Positions 8,601 through 16,788 of a stretch of 64,000 nucleotides of DNA are shown here, piece by piece. Each line of letters opens with the position of its first letter. The first letter of the stretch is position 1. The translations under genes and the position numbers were made by a program. The notes beneath the pieces are model-generated. The model was not told the origin of the DNA. It saw nothing but the letters and a program-made list of their open reading frames with translations, and searched no databases. Origin of the DNA: Robertkochia solimangrovi (GTDB taxonomy: Bacteria > Bacteroidota > Bacteroidia > Flavobacteriales > Flavobacteriaceae); the NCBI RefSeq assembly GCF_007279655.1, contig NZ_QKWN01000001.1, positions 186,001 through 250,000 on the forward strand, written 5' to 3'.

Positions 8601-9278
8601 TTATTCGTTTTCATTGATGTGTATATTTCCATTGACTGAATTAAATCGGAATTCACTTCCTCCCGGAACAACCTTTCCTTTAAAAATCTTACCATAGGAA
8701 GATTCTGCCCTGGCGATGACGCCTTTTATACCGGAAGCATGGATGTCGCCTGAAAATGTCCTTACCTCTATAAGTCCTGAAGTACCGACAAGGAATACAG
8801 GACCATCATAGGTCTTGATCTCCAAATCAGAGAAATTCCCTTTTGGCAACACTCTTGTGGCATGACCACTTAATGAAACTTTCACGGATTCCGGAACACT
8901 GATCACCAGATCAACAGAAACAACTTTATGAGCACTGAGTTTATCATTCGGATCTTTAAAAAGCGGCATAAACCTGCTTTCCACAAAAAGACTGGATCCC
9001 TTCTGATCTGCAGTGATCACAAGATCATTCCTGTACTCTCCCTCCATAGAAGCTATAATCGTAACCGAAGGTTTTCGATGGGTGTGTAATTCCACTCTGT
9101 ACATCTGATCTGCATTGATATTAACAGAAGTAAGGTCATGGGCATCAAACACCTTTTCCAATACTTTCTGTGCAGCAGCCGGACTAACGGATGCGAACAA
9201 AGAAAAGAACAGAAATGCTACAAAAAAACGCTCTTTGACAGAGCGTTTGTATAGTAAAAAGTTATTTATCCGATTCAA
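8601..9278 (-). CDS. exported protein of unknown function (adhesin-like beta-helix type)
   Basis: Not recognised beyond a secreted beta-rich protein. It has a signal peptide (KERFFVAFLFFSLFASV then AAAQ) and then about 190 residues of alternating beta-strands. These include LEIKTYDGPVFLVG and IEVRTFSGDIHASG, the repeated pattern seen in DUF4097/DUF2807-type putative adhesins. The start is uncertain: the frame is open to 9329 but overlaps the dksA-like gene, and no ATG lies between 9320 and the signal peptide. A TTG at 9278, just after the upstream stop, gives 225 residues and is my choice. A strong terminator hairpin (9222-9248) falls inside this 5' part, so expression may depend on read-through or on a start I have not identified. 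Confidence 0.7.
   Translation of the reverse strand: MNRINNFLLYKRSVKERFFVAFLFFSLFASVSPAAAQKVLEKVFDAHDLTSVNINADQMYRVELHTHRKPSVTIIASMEGEYRNDLVITADQKGSSLFVESRFMPLFKDPNDKLSAHKVVSVDLVISVPESVKVSLSGHATRVLPKGNFSDLEIKTYDGPVFLVGTSGLIEVRTFSGDIHASGIKGVIARAESSYGKIFKGKVVPGGSEFRFNSVNGNIHINENE
9222..9248 (-). terminator. intrinsic terminator after the dksA-like gene
   Basis: On the minus strand AAACGCTCT, a 5-nt loop GTCAA, then AGAGCGTTT followed by four more T: a perfect 9-bp stem with a U tract, 31 bp after the dksA-like stop codon. It lies within the 5' end of the longest reading frame of the next gene (8601-9278). Confidence 0.85.
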
Positions 9279-9279
9279 A

Positions 9280-9663
9280 TCAACTTTGCATATTCTTTGC
9301 TTCGATACTGAGTGTTGCATGAGGAACAAGTTTCAATCGCTCTTTATTGATCAGCTTTCCTGTAACTCTGCATATACCATAGGTCTTATTCTCAATACGA
9401 ACCAAAGCATTCTTAAGATCCCTGATGAATTTTTCCTGACGGATCGCAAGTTGCGTGTTCGCTTCCCTGCTCATGGTCTCTGACCCCTCTTCAAACGCCT
9501 TAAATGTAGGCGAGGTATCATCGGTACCATTGTTACCGTCATTTTTATATGAGCTCTTCAACAGATCCAGATCCATTTTAGCTTTTTCGATCTTATTTTC
9601 AATAAGAACTCTGAATTCATCCAGGTCCTTATCCGAGTACCTTACTTTAATATCTGCATCCAT
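9280..9663 (-). CDS. TraR/DksA family transcriptional regulator
   Basis: RNA-polymerase secondary-channel binding protein of the DksA/TraR family, expected to modulate transcription in stringent-type responses. The 127-residue protein starts at MDADIKVRY. The frame is open to 9744, but that would run into ileS, whose stop is at 9668, only 4 bp from this ATG. It has a long N-terminal coiled-coil (about 8-80), then the C-terminal TYGICRVTGKLINKERL followed by PHATLSIEAK. Only the first of the four zinc-finger cysteines remains (C, then T, P, S-type residues), so the finger probably folds without zinc. It is cotranscribed with ileS and ends in a strong terminator. Confidence 0.9.
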   Translation of the reverse strand: MDADIKVRYSDKDLDEFRVLIENKIEKAKMDLDLLKSSYKNDGNNGTDDTSPTFKAFEEGSETMSREANTQLAIRQEKFIRDLKNALVRIENKTYGICRVTGKLINKERLKLVPHATLSIEAKNMQS

Positions 9664-9667
9664 AGTA

Positions 9668-12600
9668 CTAGTGTTTTTGTATGAACAATCTGGTATTGAC
9701 CTCATCAAAAGCAATATCTGTGCCGAGTTCAAGGTGTTCTTCAAAATTCAAATGTGCTGTCAGTGTCTCTGCTTTTATATATTCAAGATTACTCTGAACA
9801 GCCTCTTCTACAAATCCATCTTTCTGAAGCTTGACATCAATTTTATCAGTCACTTCAAAACCGGAATCCTTACGAAGGTTTTGAATTCTGTTCACCAATT
9901 CTCTCGCAACTCCTTCTTTGCGGAGGTCTTCGGTGATTGTAACATCCAGGGCTACTGTAATTGCTCCTGAGCTGGCCACTAACCAACCTTCTATATCCTG
10001 CGATGATATTTCAACTTCATCGCATTCTAAAATAATACTTTTTCCATTAATATCAAGTGTGATTGACCCCTCCCGTTCGATATGTTGTATATCTTTTTGG
10101 TCGAATGCACTTATTGCATTGACAATCAACTTCATATCTTTACCGAAACGCGGACCTAACACCTTGAAATTCGGTTTGATCTGTTTCACCAGTATTCCGG
10201 AAGCGTCATCGATTAGTTCGATCTCTTTGACATTAACCTCCGACTTTATCAGGTTTTCCACCTCCTTGATCTCAGCCTTCTGAGCTTCGTCAAGAACCGG
10301 AATCATTACTTTTTTAAGGGGTTGTCTCACTTTGATCATTTCCTTCTTACGCAATGACAACACAAGGGAAGAAACGATCTGAGCTTTTTCCATTTTGCTC
10401 TCCAGTGATTTATCAACAAAATTTTCAACACTTACCGGAAATTTTGCAAGGTGAACACTCTCGCTTTTCTCCTTTCCGGAAACAGCATTCAAGTCTCTGT
10501 ACAACTGATCCATAAAGAATGGCGCCACCGGGGCTCCCAGCTTAGCAACAGTTATGAGACAGGTATATAACGTCTGATACGCTGATATCTTATCCGTCCC
10601 GTAATCACCTTTCCAAAAACGTCTTCTGCTCAAACGTACGAACCAGTTACTCAGGTTCTCCTGAACAAAATCAGAGATAGCACGACTCGCTTTTGTCGGT
10701 TCATAATCTGCAAATGCCTCATCGACTTTAGCGACAAGTGTATTTAACTCTGAAAGAATCCAGCGATCTATTTCCGGACGTTGCTCGAAAGGCACTTCAT
10801 CTTCCGCGTATGTGAAATTATCGATATTCGCATACAGACTAAAGAACGAATAGGTGTTGTAAAGCGTACCGAAGAACTTCCTTCTTACTTCTGCTACGCC
10901 TTCCAGATCGAACTTAAGGTTATCCCATGGATTGGCATTACTGATCATATACCAACGGGTGGCATCCGGGCCATACTCCTCAATGGTCGTAAACGGATCT
11001 ACAGCATTCCCCAGTCTTTTAGACATTTTCTGTCCGTTCTTATCGAGTACGAGTCCGTTTGATACTACATTCTTATAGGCAACAGAATCGAATACCATGG
11101 TCCCGATAGCATGAAGTGTATAAAACCAACCTCTGGTCTGATCGACACCTTCTGCAATATAATCTGCAGGAAATGCTTTACCTTCATCGATCTTTTCCTT
11201 ATTCTCAAAAGGATAATGCCATTGTGCATAAGGCATTGATCCGGAATCGAACCATACATCGATCAGATCACTCTCACGTTTCATTTCCTTACCTGAAGGA
11301 GCCACGAGAACGATCTTGTCTACTACATTTTTATGGAGATCCACTTTTTCATAGTTCTCCTCACTCATATCCCCAACAACAAAGTCATCGAATATATCCT
11401 GTGCCATGAAACCTGCAGCAACAGATTTTTTCATTTCAGCTTTCAATTCCTCAACAGAACCTATGATCAGCTCCTCTTTACCGTCTTCCGTTCTCCATAT
11501 CGGCAAAGGTATTCCCCAGAATCGGGAGCGTGAAAGATTCCAGTCATTGGCATTTTGCAACCAGTTTCCGAATCGACCTTCACCGGTTGCTTTAGGCTTC
11601 CAATTGATCGTTGTATTCAGATCGAACATACGATCTTTAATTTCAGTCACTTTGATGAACCAGGAATCCAGCGGATAATAAAGTACCGGCTTATCAGTTC
11701 TCCAACAATGCGGATAACTATGGACATATTTTTCAACCTTAAAGGCTTTATTCTCTTCTTTGAGCTTGATAGCGATCTCTACATCTACAGACTTCTCCGG
11801 AACTTCGGCATCACTGTAATACTCATTCTTCACATATTTACCGCCGATCTCAGCTAATTCTTCACGAAATCTTCCCTGAAGATCTACCAGTGGTACAGGA
11901 TTGTTATTCTCATCCAGTACCAGCATCGGTGGCACTTCAGGTTTCGCTTCTCTGGCTACCTTGGCATCATCCGCACCAAATGTCGGTGCAGTATGTACAA
12001 TACCAGTACCATCTTCAGTAGTTACGAAATCTCCCGAAATAACACGGAATGCATTTTCCGGGTGTTGATACGGCAACGCATAATTCAGCAACTGCTCATA
12101 ACGAGATCCGACGATAGCTGCTCCTTTGAAGGATGCGACCACAAGGAAAGGTATCTTCTTGTCTTCGCTGCTATAATTCTCAAGATCAGTCTCGCTTTCA
12201 GCTTCAGTATATTTTCCCGCAAAGGTTTTTGATAACAGTGGCCTCGCCAACACCAGGTTAACCGGTTCAAAGGTATATTGATTAAAGGTCTTTACCAGTA
12301 CATAATCAATTTTCGGCCCTACAGTAAGAGCAGTGTTTGATGGTAAAGTCCATGGTGTTGTGGTCCAGGCAAGAAAATGCACGGCTCCAAACCCTTGCAG
12401 AACTTCCGGAAGACTATCCTGTACCGCTTTGAACTGCGCGATTACGGTAGTATCCGAAACGTCCTTATACGTACCCGGCTGATTTAGCTCATGTGAACTC
12501 AAACCGGTACCGGCCTTTGGTGAATAAGGCTGAATGGTATAACCTTTATACAGCAGATTCTTATCATAGATCTGTTTCAGCAACCACCAAACGCTTTCCA

Positions 12601-13066
12601 TGTATTTGGATTTATAGGTAACATACGGATCTTCCATATCCACCCAATACCCGATCTTACGGGTCATATCATTCCAAATATCAGTATATCGCATCACTGC
12701 CTTTTTACAGGCAGCATTATATTCTTCAACAGAGATCTTTGTCCCGATATCTTCCTTGGTAATACCGAGTTCCTTTTCTACTCCTAGCTCCACAGGAAGA
12801 CCATGGGTATCCCATCCGGCTTTTCTTTTAACCTGAAATCCTTTCTGGGTTTTATATCTACAGAAAATATCCTTGATCGTTCGGGCCATTACGTGGTGAA
12901 TACCCGGTAAACCGTTAGCGGACGGCGGGCCTTCAAAAAACACGAAGGGTTTATTGCCCTCTCTTTCGGTAATACTTTTTTCAAAAATGCCATTATCTTC
13001 CCAGTACTTCAGAATCTCTTCTGCAGTACGTGGTAAATCCATTGCCTTATATTCTGTAAACTTCAT
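9668..13066 (-). CDS. ileS: isoleucyl-tRNA synthetase, IleRS2 type with swapped HIGH motif
   Basis: Charges tRNA-Ile. At 1132 residues with a long C-terminal region it is the eukaryote-like IleRS2 form rather than the ~940-residue bacterial type 1. The first signature is at residues 55-58 and reads G-I-H-H where HIGH (H-x-G-H) is expected; the context GPPSANGLP before it aligns without gaps. The second signature, KMSKR, is at 680-684. The editing domain is present (about 195-400, with WTTTPWTLPSN and GTGIVHTAPTFGADD). The C-terminal half holds the anticodon-binding helical domain. The swapped motif is known from IleRS2 enzymes with extreme mupirocin resistance; resistance here is inferred. 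Confidence 0.97.
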   Translation of the reverse strand: MKFTEYKAMDLPRTAEEILKYWEDNGIFEKSITEREGNKPFVFFEGPPSANGLPGIHHVMARTIKDIFCRYKTQKGFQVKRKAGWDTHGLPVELGVEKELGITKEDIGTKISVEEYNAACKKAVMRYTDIWNDMTRKIGYWVDMEDPYVTYKSKYMESVWWLLKQIYDKNLLYKGYTIQPYSPKAGTGLSSHELNQPGTYKDVSDTTVIAQFKAVQDSLPEVLQGFGAVHFLAWTTTPWTLPSNTALTVGPKIDYVLVKTFNQYTFEPVNLVLARPLLSKTFAGKYTEAESETDLENYSSEDKKIPFLVVASFKGAAIVGSRYEQLLNYALPYQHPENAFRVISGDFVTTEDGTGIVHTAPTFGADDAKVAREAKPEVPPMLVLDENNNPVPLVDLQGRFREELAEIGGKYVKNEYYSDAEVPEKSVDVEIAIKLKEENKAFKVEKYVHSYPHCWRTDKPVLYYPLDSWFIKVTEIKDRMFDLNTTINWKPKATGEGRFGNWLQNANDWNLSRSRFWGIPLPIWRTEDGKEELIIGSVEELKAEMKKSVAAGFMAQDIFDDFVVGDMSEENYEKVDLHKNVVDKIVLVAPSGKEMKRESDLIDVWFDSGSMPYAQWHYPFENKEKIDEGKAFPADYIAEGVDQTRGWFYTLHAIGTMVFDSVAYKNVVSNGLVLDKNGQKMSKRLGNAVDPFTTIEEYGPDATRWYMISNANPWDNLKFDLEGVAEVRRKFFGTLYNTYSFFSLYANIDNFTYAEDEVPFEQRPEIDRWILSELNTLVAKVDEAFADYEPTKASRAISDFVQENLSNWFVRLSRRRFWKGDYGTDKISAYQTLYTCLITVAKLGAPVAPFFMDQLYRDLNAVSGKEKSESVHLAKFPVSVENFVDKSLESKMEKAQIVSSLVLSLRKKEMIKVRQPLKKVMIPVLDEAQKAEIKEVENLIKSEVNVKEIELIDDASGILVKQIKPNFKVLGPRFGKDMKLIVNAISAFDQKDIQHIEREGSITLDINGKSIILECDEVEISSQDIEGWLVASSGAITVALDVTITEDLRKEGVARELVNRIQNLRKDSGFEVTDKIDVKLQKDGFVEEAVQSNLEYIKAETLTAHLNFEEHLELGTDIAFDEVNTRLFIQKH

Positions 13067-13101
13067 TTATCTAAAAAAATACCTTGTCGTATTAAAGTTG
13101 G

Positions 13102-13109
13102 CAAAAATA
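13102..13109 (-). promoter_or_regulatory. -7 promoter element for ileS
   Basis: Minus-strand TATTTTTG, an exact TAnnTTTG match, 35 bp upstream of the ileS ATG. There is no TTTG at the -33 position. The rest of the 230-bp gap up to recO (13110-13296) shows no ORF and no T-box or riboswitch that I can recognise. Confidence 0.4.
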
Positions 13110-13296
13110 CTAAATTTCAGCGAATTGACCCTTTATTAAACCTTTAAAATACCGTAAAGCAAAGCGTTCCCGGATTTAAATCACTGTATTTCTGAATATT
13201 TCCATAAATTAAAAGCGGGACAATTCTGACCACGGCGAATATACACCTGCCTCATTAACTTTCCAAGTGTTCAGATTCTTCAAACGCAACCACGCT

Positions 13297-14013
13297 CTAG
13301 TGAAATACCGATTGCAGGATATCGAGTGATTTCGGCTTTCGGAATCCGTGAAGATGTATCTGATAATATTCAACGAGCATATTCAACATACGCACCCGTT
13401 GACCTCGATTCATGCGTACTGAAGACATATTCTCAAAACCGGCCTCCATCAGCGATGAAAGTATATCCAAAAGATCACCGGACGCTGAGGGATTTAGCGT
13501 ATTTTCCACCAATTCACCTTCAACAAGATCGAAAACAGGAGCCCCTTCATTAGAAAAATCAGGATAAAACCCCAAAAATCGGGTAAGATGAAGCATAAAT
13601 ACAATATGAAAACTCGCCATATCTTCATTCTCATCCAACCAGTCTGCAGCTCTGATGATAAAATCATACAGGTCCGGATCATCATCGGTTTCCTGAACAC
13701 CGTATTGTACTACTTCTGCTAAGAACATCACCAGACTTGATTTCACAATATCGGTCTGAAGACTTTGATAATGATGCGCCAGTCTTACTTCCCGAAGGGT
13801 CTCCAGGGAACCTTTATCTTTATGAGAAGCGACAACCTCCAATTGCGTAAAAGGCTGGAAATATCCCGGTCTTATCTTCTTCTTTCCAGGAGAACGAACC
13901 CCTTTAAGCATATACGATCTCAAACCGTAATTCTCCGTAAGCAATCTTGCGATGAGACTGGACTCACCATACTTGATTACTGAAAGTACTATTGCATTGG
14001 TTTTAACGAGCAT
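13297..14013 (-). CDS. recO: DNA repair protein RecO
   Basis: Recombination mediator that loads RecA on SSB-coated DNA with RecR (RecFOR pathway). The 238-residue protein has the N-terminal OB-fold signature (LVKTNAIVLSVIKYGESSLI, then LRSYMLKGVRS at about 32-42). A helical C-terminal domain follows (about 85-238), ending in GFRKPKSLDIL. The usual zinc-finger cysteines found in many RecO proteins are absent. Length and order fit the family. It is followed by a 230-bp gap before the ileS start; gdhA with its own terminator lies upstream. Confidence 0.93.
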   Translation of the reverse strand: MLVKTNAIVLSVIKYGESSLIARLLTENYGLRSYMLKGVRSPGKKKIRPGYFQPFTQLEVVASHKDKGSLETLREVRLAHHYQSLQTDIVKSSLVMFLAEVVQYGVQETDDDPDLYDFIIRAADWLDENEDMASFHIVFMLHLTRFLGFYPDFSNEGAPVFDLVEGELVENTLNPSASGDLLDILSSLMEAGFENMSSVRMNRGQRVRMLNMLVEYYQIHLHGFRKPKSLDILQSVFH

Positions 14014-14042
14014 TGTTATTACGTATATCTCAGGGTAAATGT

Positions 14043-14076
14043 AAAAAAAAACAGCCTCCCGGTAAGGGGAGGCTGT
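14043..14076 (-). terminator. intrinsic terminator of gdhA
   Basis: On the minus strand ACAGCCTCCC, loop CTTACC, GGGAGGCTGT, then eight T. It is a perfect 10-bp GC-rich stem about 20 bp after the gdhA stop, and it separates gdhA from recO. Confidence 0.92.
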
Positions 14077-14098
14077 CTTGAATTTATGATAGAAAGAA

Positions 14099-15448
14099 CT
14101 ATACTACGCCCTGAGCGAGCATTGCATCGGCAACCTTAACGAAACCGGCAATATTGGCACCCTTAACATAGTTGATATAATCCCCTTCTTTACCATGCTC
14201 TATACATGAATTATGAATACTTTTCATAATTCCTTTAAGCTTTTCATCTACCTCTTCACGTGTCCAGCTGTAACGAAGTGAGTTCTGAGCCATTTCAAGT
14301 CCTGAAGTAGCCACACCACCTGCGTTAGATGCTTTACCAGGAGCAAAAAGGATTTTCGCTTCATGGAAAGCAGTGATCGCTTCCGGAGTACAAGGCATAT
14401 TTGCCCCTTCACTCACGCAGATACAACCATTTTTAAGCAGAGAGGCCGCATCATCACCATTCAACTCGTTCTGAGTTGCACATGGCATCGCAACATCACA
14501 TTTCACATTCCAAGGAGTCTCTCCTGCAAAAAATTCAGCATTTGGATACTTCTTAACGTACTCAGAGATTCTACCACGTTGCACATTCTTAATATGCATA
14601 ACGTGTGCGAGTTTCTCTTCATCGATACCCTCTTTGTCGTAGATATAACCGGATGAGTCAGATAGTGTCACCACTTTTCCTCCCATCTGATTTACTTTCT
14701 CTGTTGCATACTGAGCCACATTACCCGAACCTGATACCACCACGGTTTTACCCTCGATACTATCATTTCGTGTTTCCAGCATATTTTGTGCAAAATATAC
14801 ATTTCCGTAACCTGTTGCTTCAGGTCTGATCAATGAACCACCCCAGGAAAGACCTTTTCCGGTCAGTACTCCTGTGAACTCATTTCTTATTTTTCTGTAC
14901 ATTCCGAAAAGGAATCCGATCTCACGGCTACCTACCCCGATATCACCCGCAGGCACGTCGGTATTAGCTCCGATATGACGGAACAGTTCACTCATGAAAC
15001 TGTGACAGAAACGCATGATCTCGTCATCTGATTTTCCTTTAGGATCAAAATCTGATCCTCCTTTACCTCCTCCCATAGGAAGGGTGGTAAGGCTATTCTT
15101 GAATACCTGCTCAAAGGCAAGGAATTTAAGAATACTCATGTTTACGGTTGGGTGAAATCTAAGACCGCCTTTATAAGGACCAATAGCAGAGCTCATCTGG
15201 ATACGGTAACCACGGTTTACATGGATCTCTCCTTTGTCGTCAACCCACGGAACTCTGAAAGTGATCGCACGTTCCGGTTCAACCATACGAAGAAGAATGT
15301 TCTTACCATTATAGATCTCGTGCTGAGCGATGTAAGGAATTACAGTTTCTGCAACTTCCTGTACGGCCTGAAGAAATTCAGGCTCATGAGAGTTACGGAG
15401 GGTAACTTCCTCCATAAACACTTTAATTTTTTCGTCCATTGCGTTCAT
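14099..15448 (-). CDS. gdhA: NADP-type glutamate dehydrogenase
   Basis: Reversible reductive amination of 2-oxoglutarate to glutamate, the main ammonium-assimilating step when ammonia is plentiful. A 449-residue hexameric-type enzyme. The Glu/Leu/Phe/Val dehydrogenase domain holds the glycine-rich substrate loop PMGGGKGGSDFDPKG (about 123-137, with the catalytic Lys). The Rossmann domain has VVVSGSGNVAQYA, starting near residue 238. Overall length and the GRKGASSFD-like region match the ~450-residue NADP-dependent class. It is monocistronic: a terminator lies downstream and a -7 element, TAATTTTG, 38 bp upstream. An alternative start is Met4 at 15439. Confidence 0.96.
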   Translation of the reverse strand: MNAMDEKIKVFMEEVTLRNSHEPEFLQAVQEVAETVIPYIAQHEIYNGKNILLRMVEPERAITFRVPWVDDKGEIHVNRGYRIQMSSAIGPYKGGLRFHPTVNMSILKFLAFEQVFKNSLTTLPMGGGKGGSDFDPKGKSDDEIMRFCHSFMSELFRHIGANTDVPAGDIGVGSREIGFLFGMYRKIRNEFTGVLTGKGLSWGGSLIRPEATGYGNVYFAQNMLETRNDSIEGKTVVVSGSGNVAQYATEKVNQMGGKVVTLSDSSGYIYDKEGIDEEKLAHVMHIKNVQRGRISEYVKKYPNAEFFAGETPWNVKCDVAMPCATQNELNGDDAASLLKNGCICVSEGANMPCTPEAITAFHEAKILFAPGKASNAGGVATSGLEMAQNSLRYSWTREEVDEKLKGIMKSIHNSCIEHGKEGDYINYVKGANIAGFVKVADAMLAQGVV

Positions 15449-15485
15449 AAAATGTTGGATAATTGTGAACTTTAAAATTTCGCCG

Positions 15486-15493
15486 CAAAATTA
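15486..15493 (-). promoter_or_regulatory. -7 promoter element for gdhA
   Basis: Minus-strand TAATTTTG matches TAnnTTTG exactly, 38 bp upstream of the gdhA ATG. No matching -33 box at the usual distance. Confidence 0.4.
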
Positions 15494-15541
15494 TGCAAAT
15501 AATTAAATTTAAGCAGCTATTTTTTATTTATTTAATAAAAT

Positions 15542-16696
15542 TTAACCTAATGCCTGCTCCAGATCAAAAATAAGATCCCTACTGTCTTCAATACCTACAC
15601 TCAATCGAATCAATGAATCTTTTATACCACTTTCCAACCTGACTTCTTTAGGGATGGATGCATGTGTCATACTCGCAGGATGCCCCGCTAGTGATTCGAC
15701 TCCCCCTAAAGATTCTGCAAGCGTAAACACCTTTAGCTTTTCAACAATAGCGATCGCCTGCTCATAATTGTCTCCGGAAACATTAAAAGAAACCATTCCA
15801 CCAAAGTCAGTCATTTGCCGTTTAGCGATCTCATGGTTCGGATGTTCTTCGAATCCAGGCCAGTACACCACATCAACTGCAGGATGCCCTTTTAAAAACC
15901 CAGCAACTCTTGCAGCATTCTCACAATGCCTTTGCATACGCACATGCAGCGTTTTGATTCCCCGAAGAACGAGATAACTGTCAGACGGCCCCAAAATAGC
16001 ACCACTCGCATTTTGTATAAAATAGAGCTTTCCTGCCAGTGCATCGTCATTAACCACCAGACCACCGGCAACCACATCACTATGACCTCCGAGATATTTA
16101 GTCGCGGAATGCATGACTATGTCTGCCCCGAGATTCAAAGGAAGCTGTAAAAAAGGAGAAGCAAATGTATTATCAACCGCTACCAAAATACTCTTTCCAC
16201 GTACCAGATCAGCTACTGCCTGAATGTCTATAATATTTAATAAAGGATTAGTGGGTGTCTCAATCCAGATCAATTTTGTTGCTGTAGTTACGAGTGCAGA
16301 AACAGATCCTGCATCTCTCATATCGGTATAATGAAACTTTATTCCCGCTTTTTTATAGAGCCGTTCAAATAATCGGTAACTACCGCCATAAAGATCATTC
16401 GTCGCAATAACCTCATCACCGGGTTCCAATAATTTCAATACTGCATCAATGGCAGCAAGTCCGCTTGCAAACGCCAATCCATACGCACCATTCTCGATGC
16501 TGGCCAGACTATTTTCCAATGCAGATCTGGTCGGATTAGCGCTACGTGAATATTCAAAACCTTTATGTTTTCCGGGAGAAGATTGTGCATACGTTGAAGT
16601 TTGATAGATGGGCGGCATGACCGCACCGTATGCCTTATCCGGGGTTTGTCCACCGTGAATCACTTTAGTGTTAAACCCAAAATCTGACTTCTTCAT
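15542..16696 (-). CDS. cystathionine gamma-synthase / gamma-lyase family PLP enzyme
   Basis: Trans-sulfuration enzyme of the Cys/Met metabolism PLP family (fold type I). The 384-residue protein has the PLP lysine at Lys200 in MHSATKYLGGHSD. It also has the conserved YSRSANPTRSALE near the N-terminus, the IETPTNPLL strand (about 145-153), and SLGGVESLAGHPASMTH near the C-terminus. The sequence does not let me separate MetB (synthase) from CGL (lyase). Many flavobacterial members are annotated as cystathionine gamma-synthase. It is transcribed from a textbook promoter at 16718-16748 that overlaps a divergent one for the next gene. Confidence 0.92.
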   Translation of the reverse strand: MKKSDFGFNTKVIHGGQTPDKAYGAVMPPIYQTSTYAQSSPGKHKGFEYSRSANPTRSALENSLASIENGAYGLAFASGLAAIDAVLKLLEPGDEVIATNDLYGGSYRLFERLYKKAGIKFHYTDMRDAGSVSALVTTATKLIWIETPTNPLLNIIDIQAVADLVRGKSILVAVDNTFASPFLQLPLNLGADIVMHSATKYLGGHSDVVAGGLVVNDDALAGKLYFIQNASGAILGPSDSYLVLRGIKTLHVRMQRHCENAARVAGFLKGHPAVDVVYWPGFEEHPNHEIAKRQMTDFGGMVSFNVSGDNYEQAIAIVEKLKVFTLAESLGGVESLAGHPASMTHASIPKEVRLESGIKDSLIRLSVGIEDSRDLIFDLEQALG

Positions 16697-16717
16697 AAGC
16701 GATGGTTATTCATAAAA

Positions 16718-16748
16718 CAAAATTACTGTTTAGTTTTCGGTAAACAAA
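16718..16748 (-). promoter_or_regulatory. Bacteroidota-type promoter of the cystathionine gamma-synthase gene
   Basis: On the minus strand TTTG (16748-16745), 19 bp, then TAATTTTG (16725-16718). Both boxes and the spacing match the TTTG-N19-TAnnTTTG consensus exactly. The start codon at 16696 leaves a leader of about 15 nt. Confidence 0.75.
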
Positions 16749-16764
16749 GAAGGTCTTATCTTTA
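16734..16764 (+). promoter_or_regulatory. divergent promoter for the DUF3298-like lipoprotein gene
   Basis: TTTT (16734-16737), 19 bp, then TATCTTTA (16757-16764): one mismatch in each box against TTTG-N19-TAnnTTTG. It interleaves with the minus-strand promoter at 16718-16748, so RNA polymerase could probably occupy only one at a time. Confidence 0.5.
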
Positions 16765-16788
16765 TTCCCAAATATGAATCCGGATACA

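Noticed and set aside
13110-13296. Possible T-box or leader regulation upstream of ileS
   Set aside because: No T-box sequence, specifier stem or terminator was visible. T-boxes are not typical of Bacteroidota.
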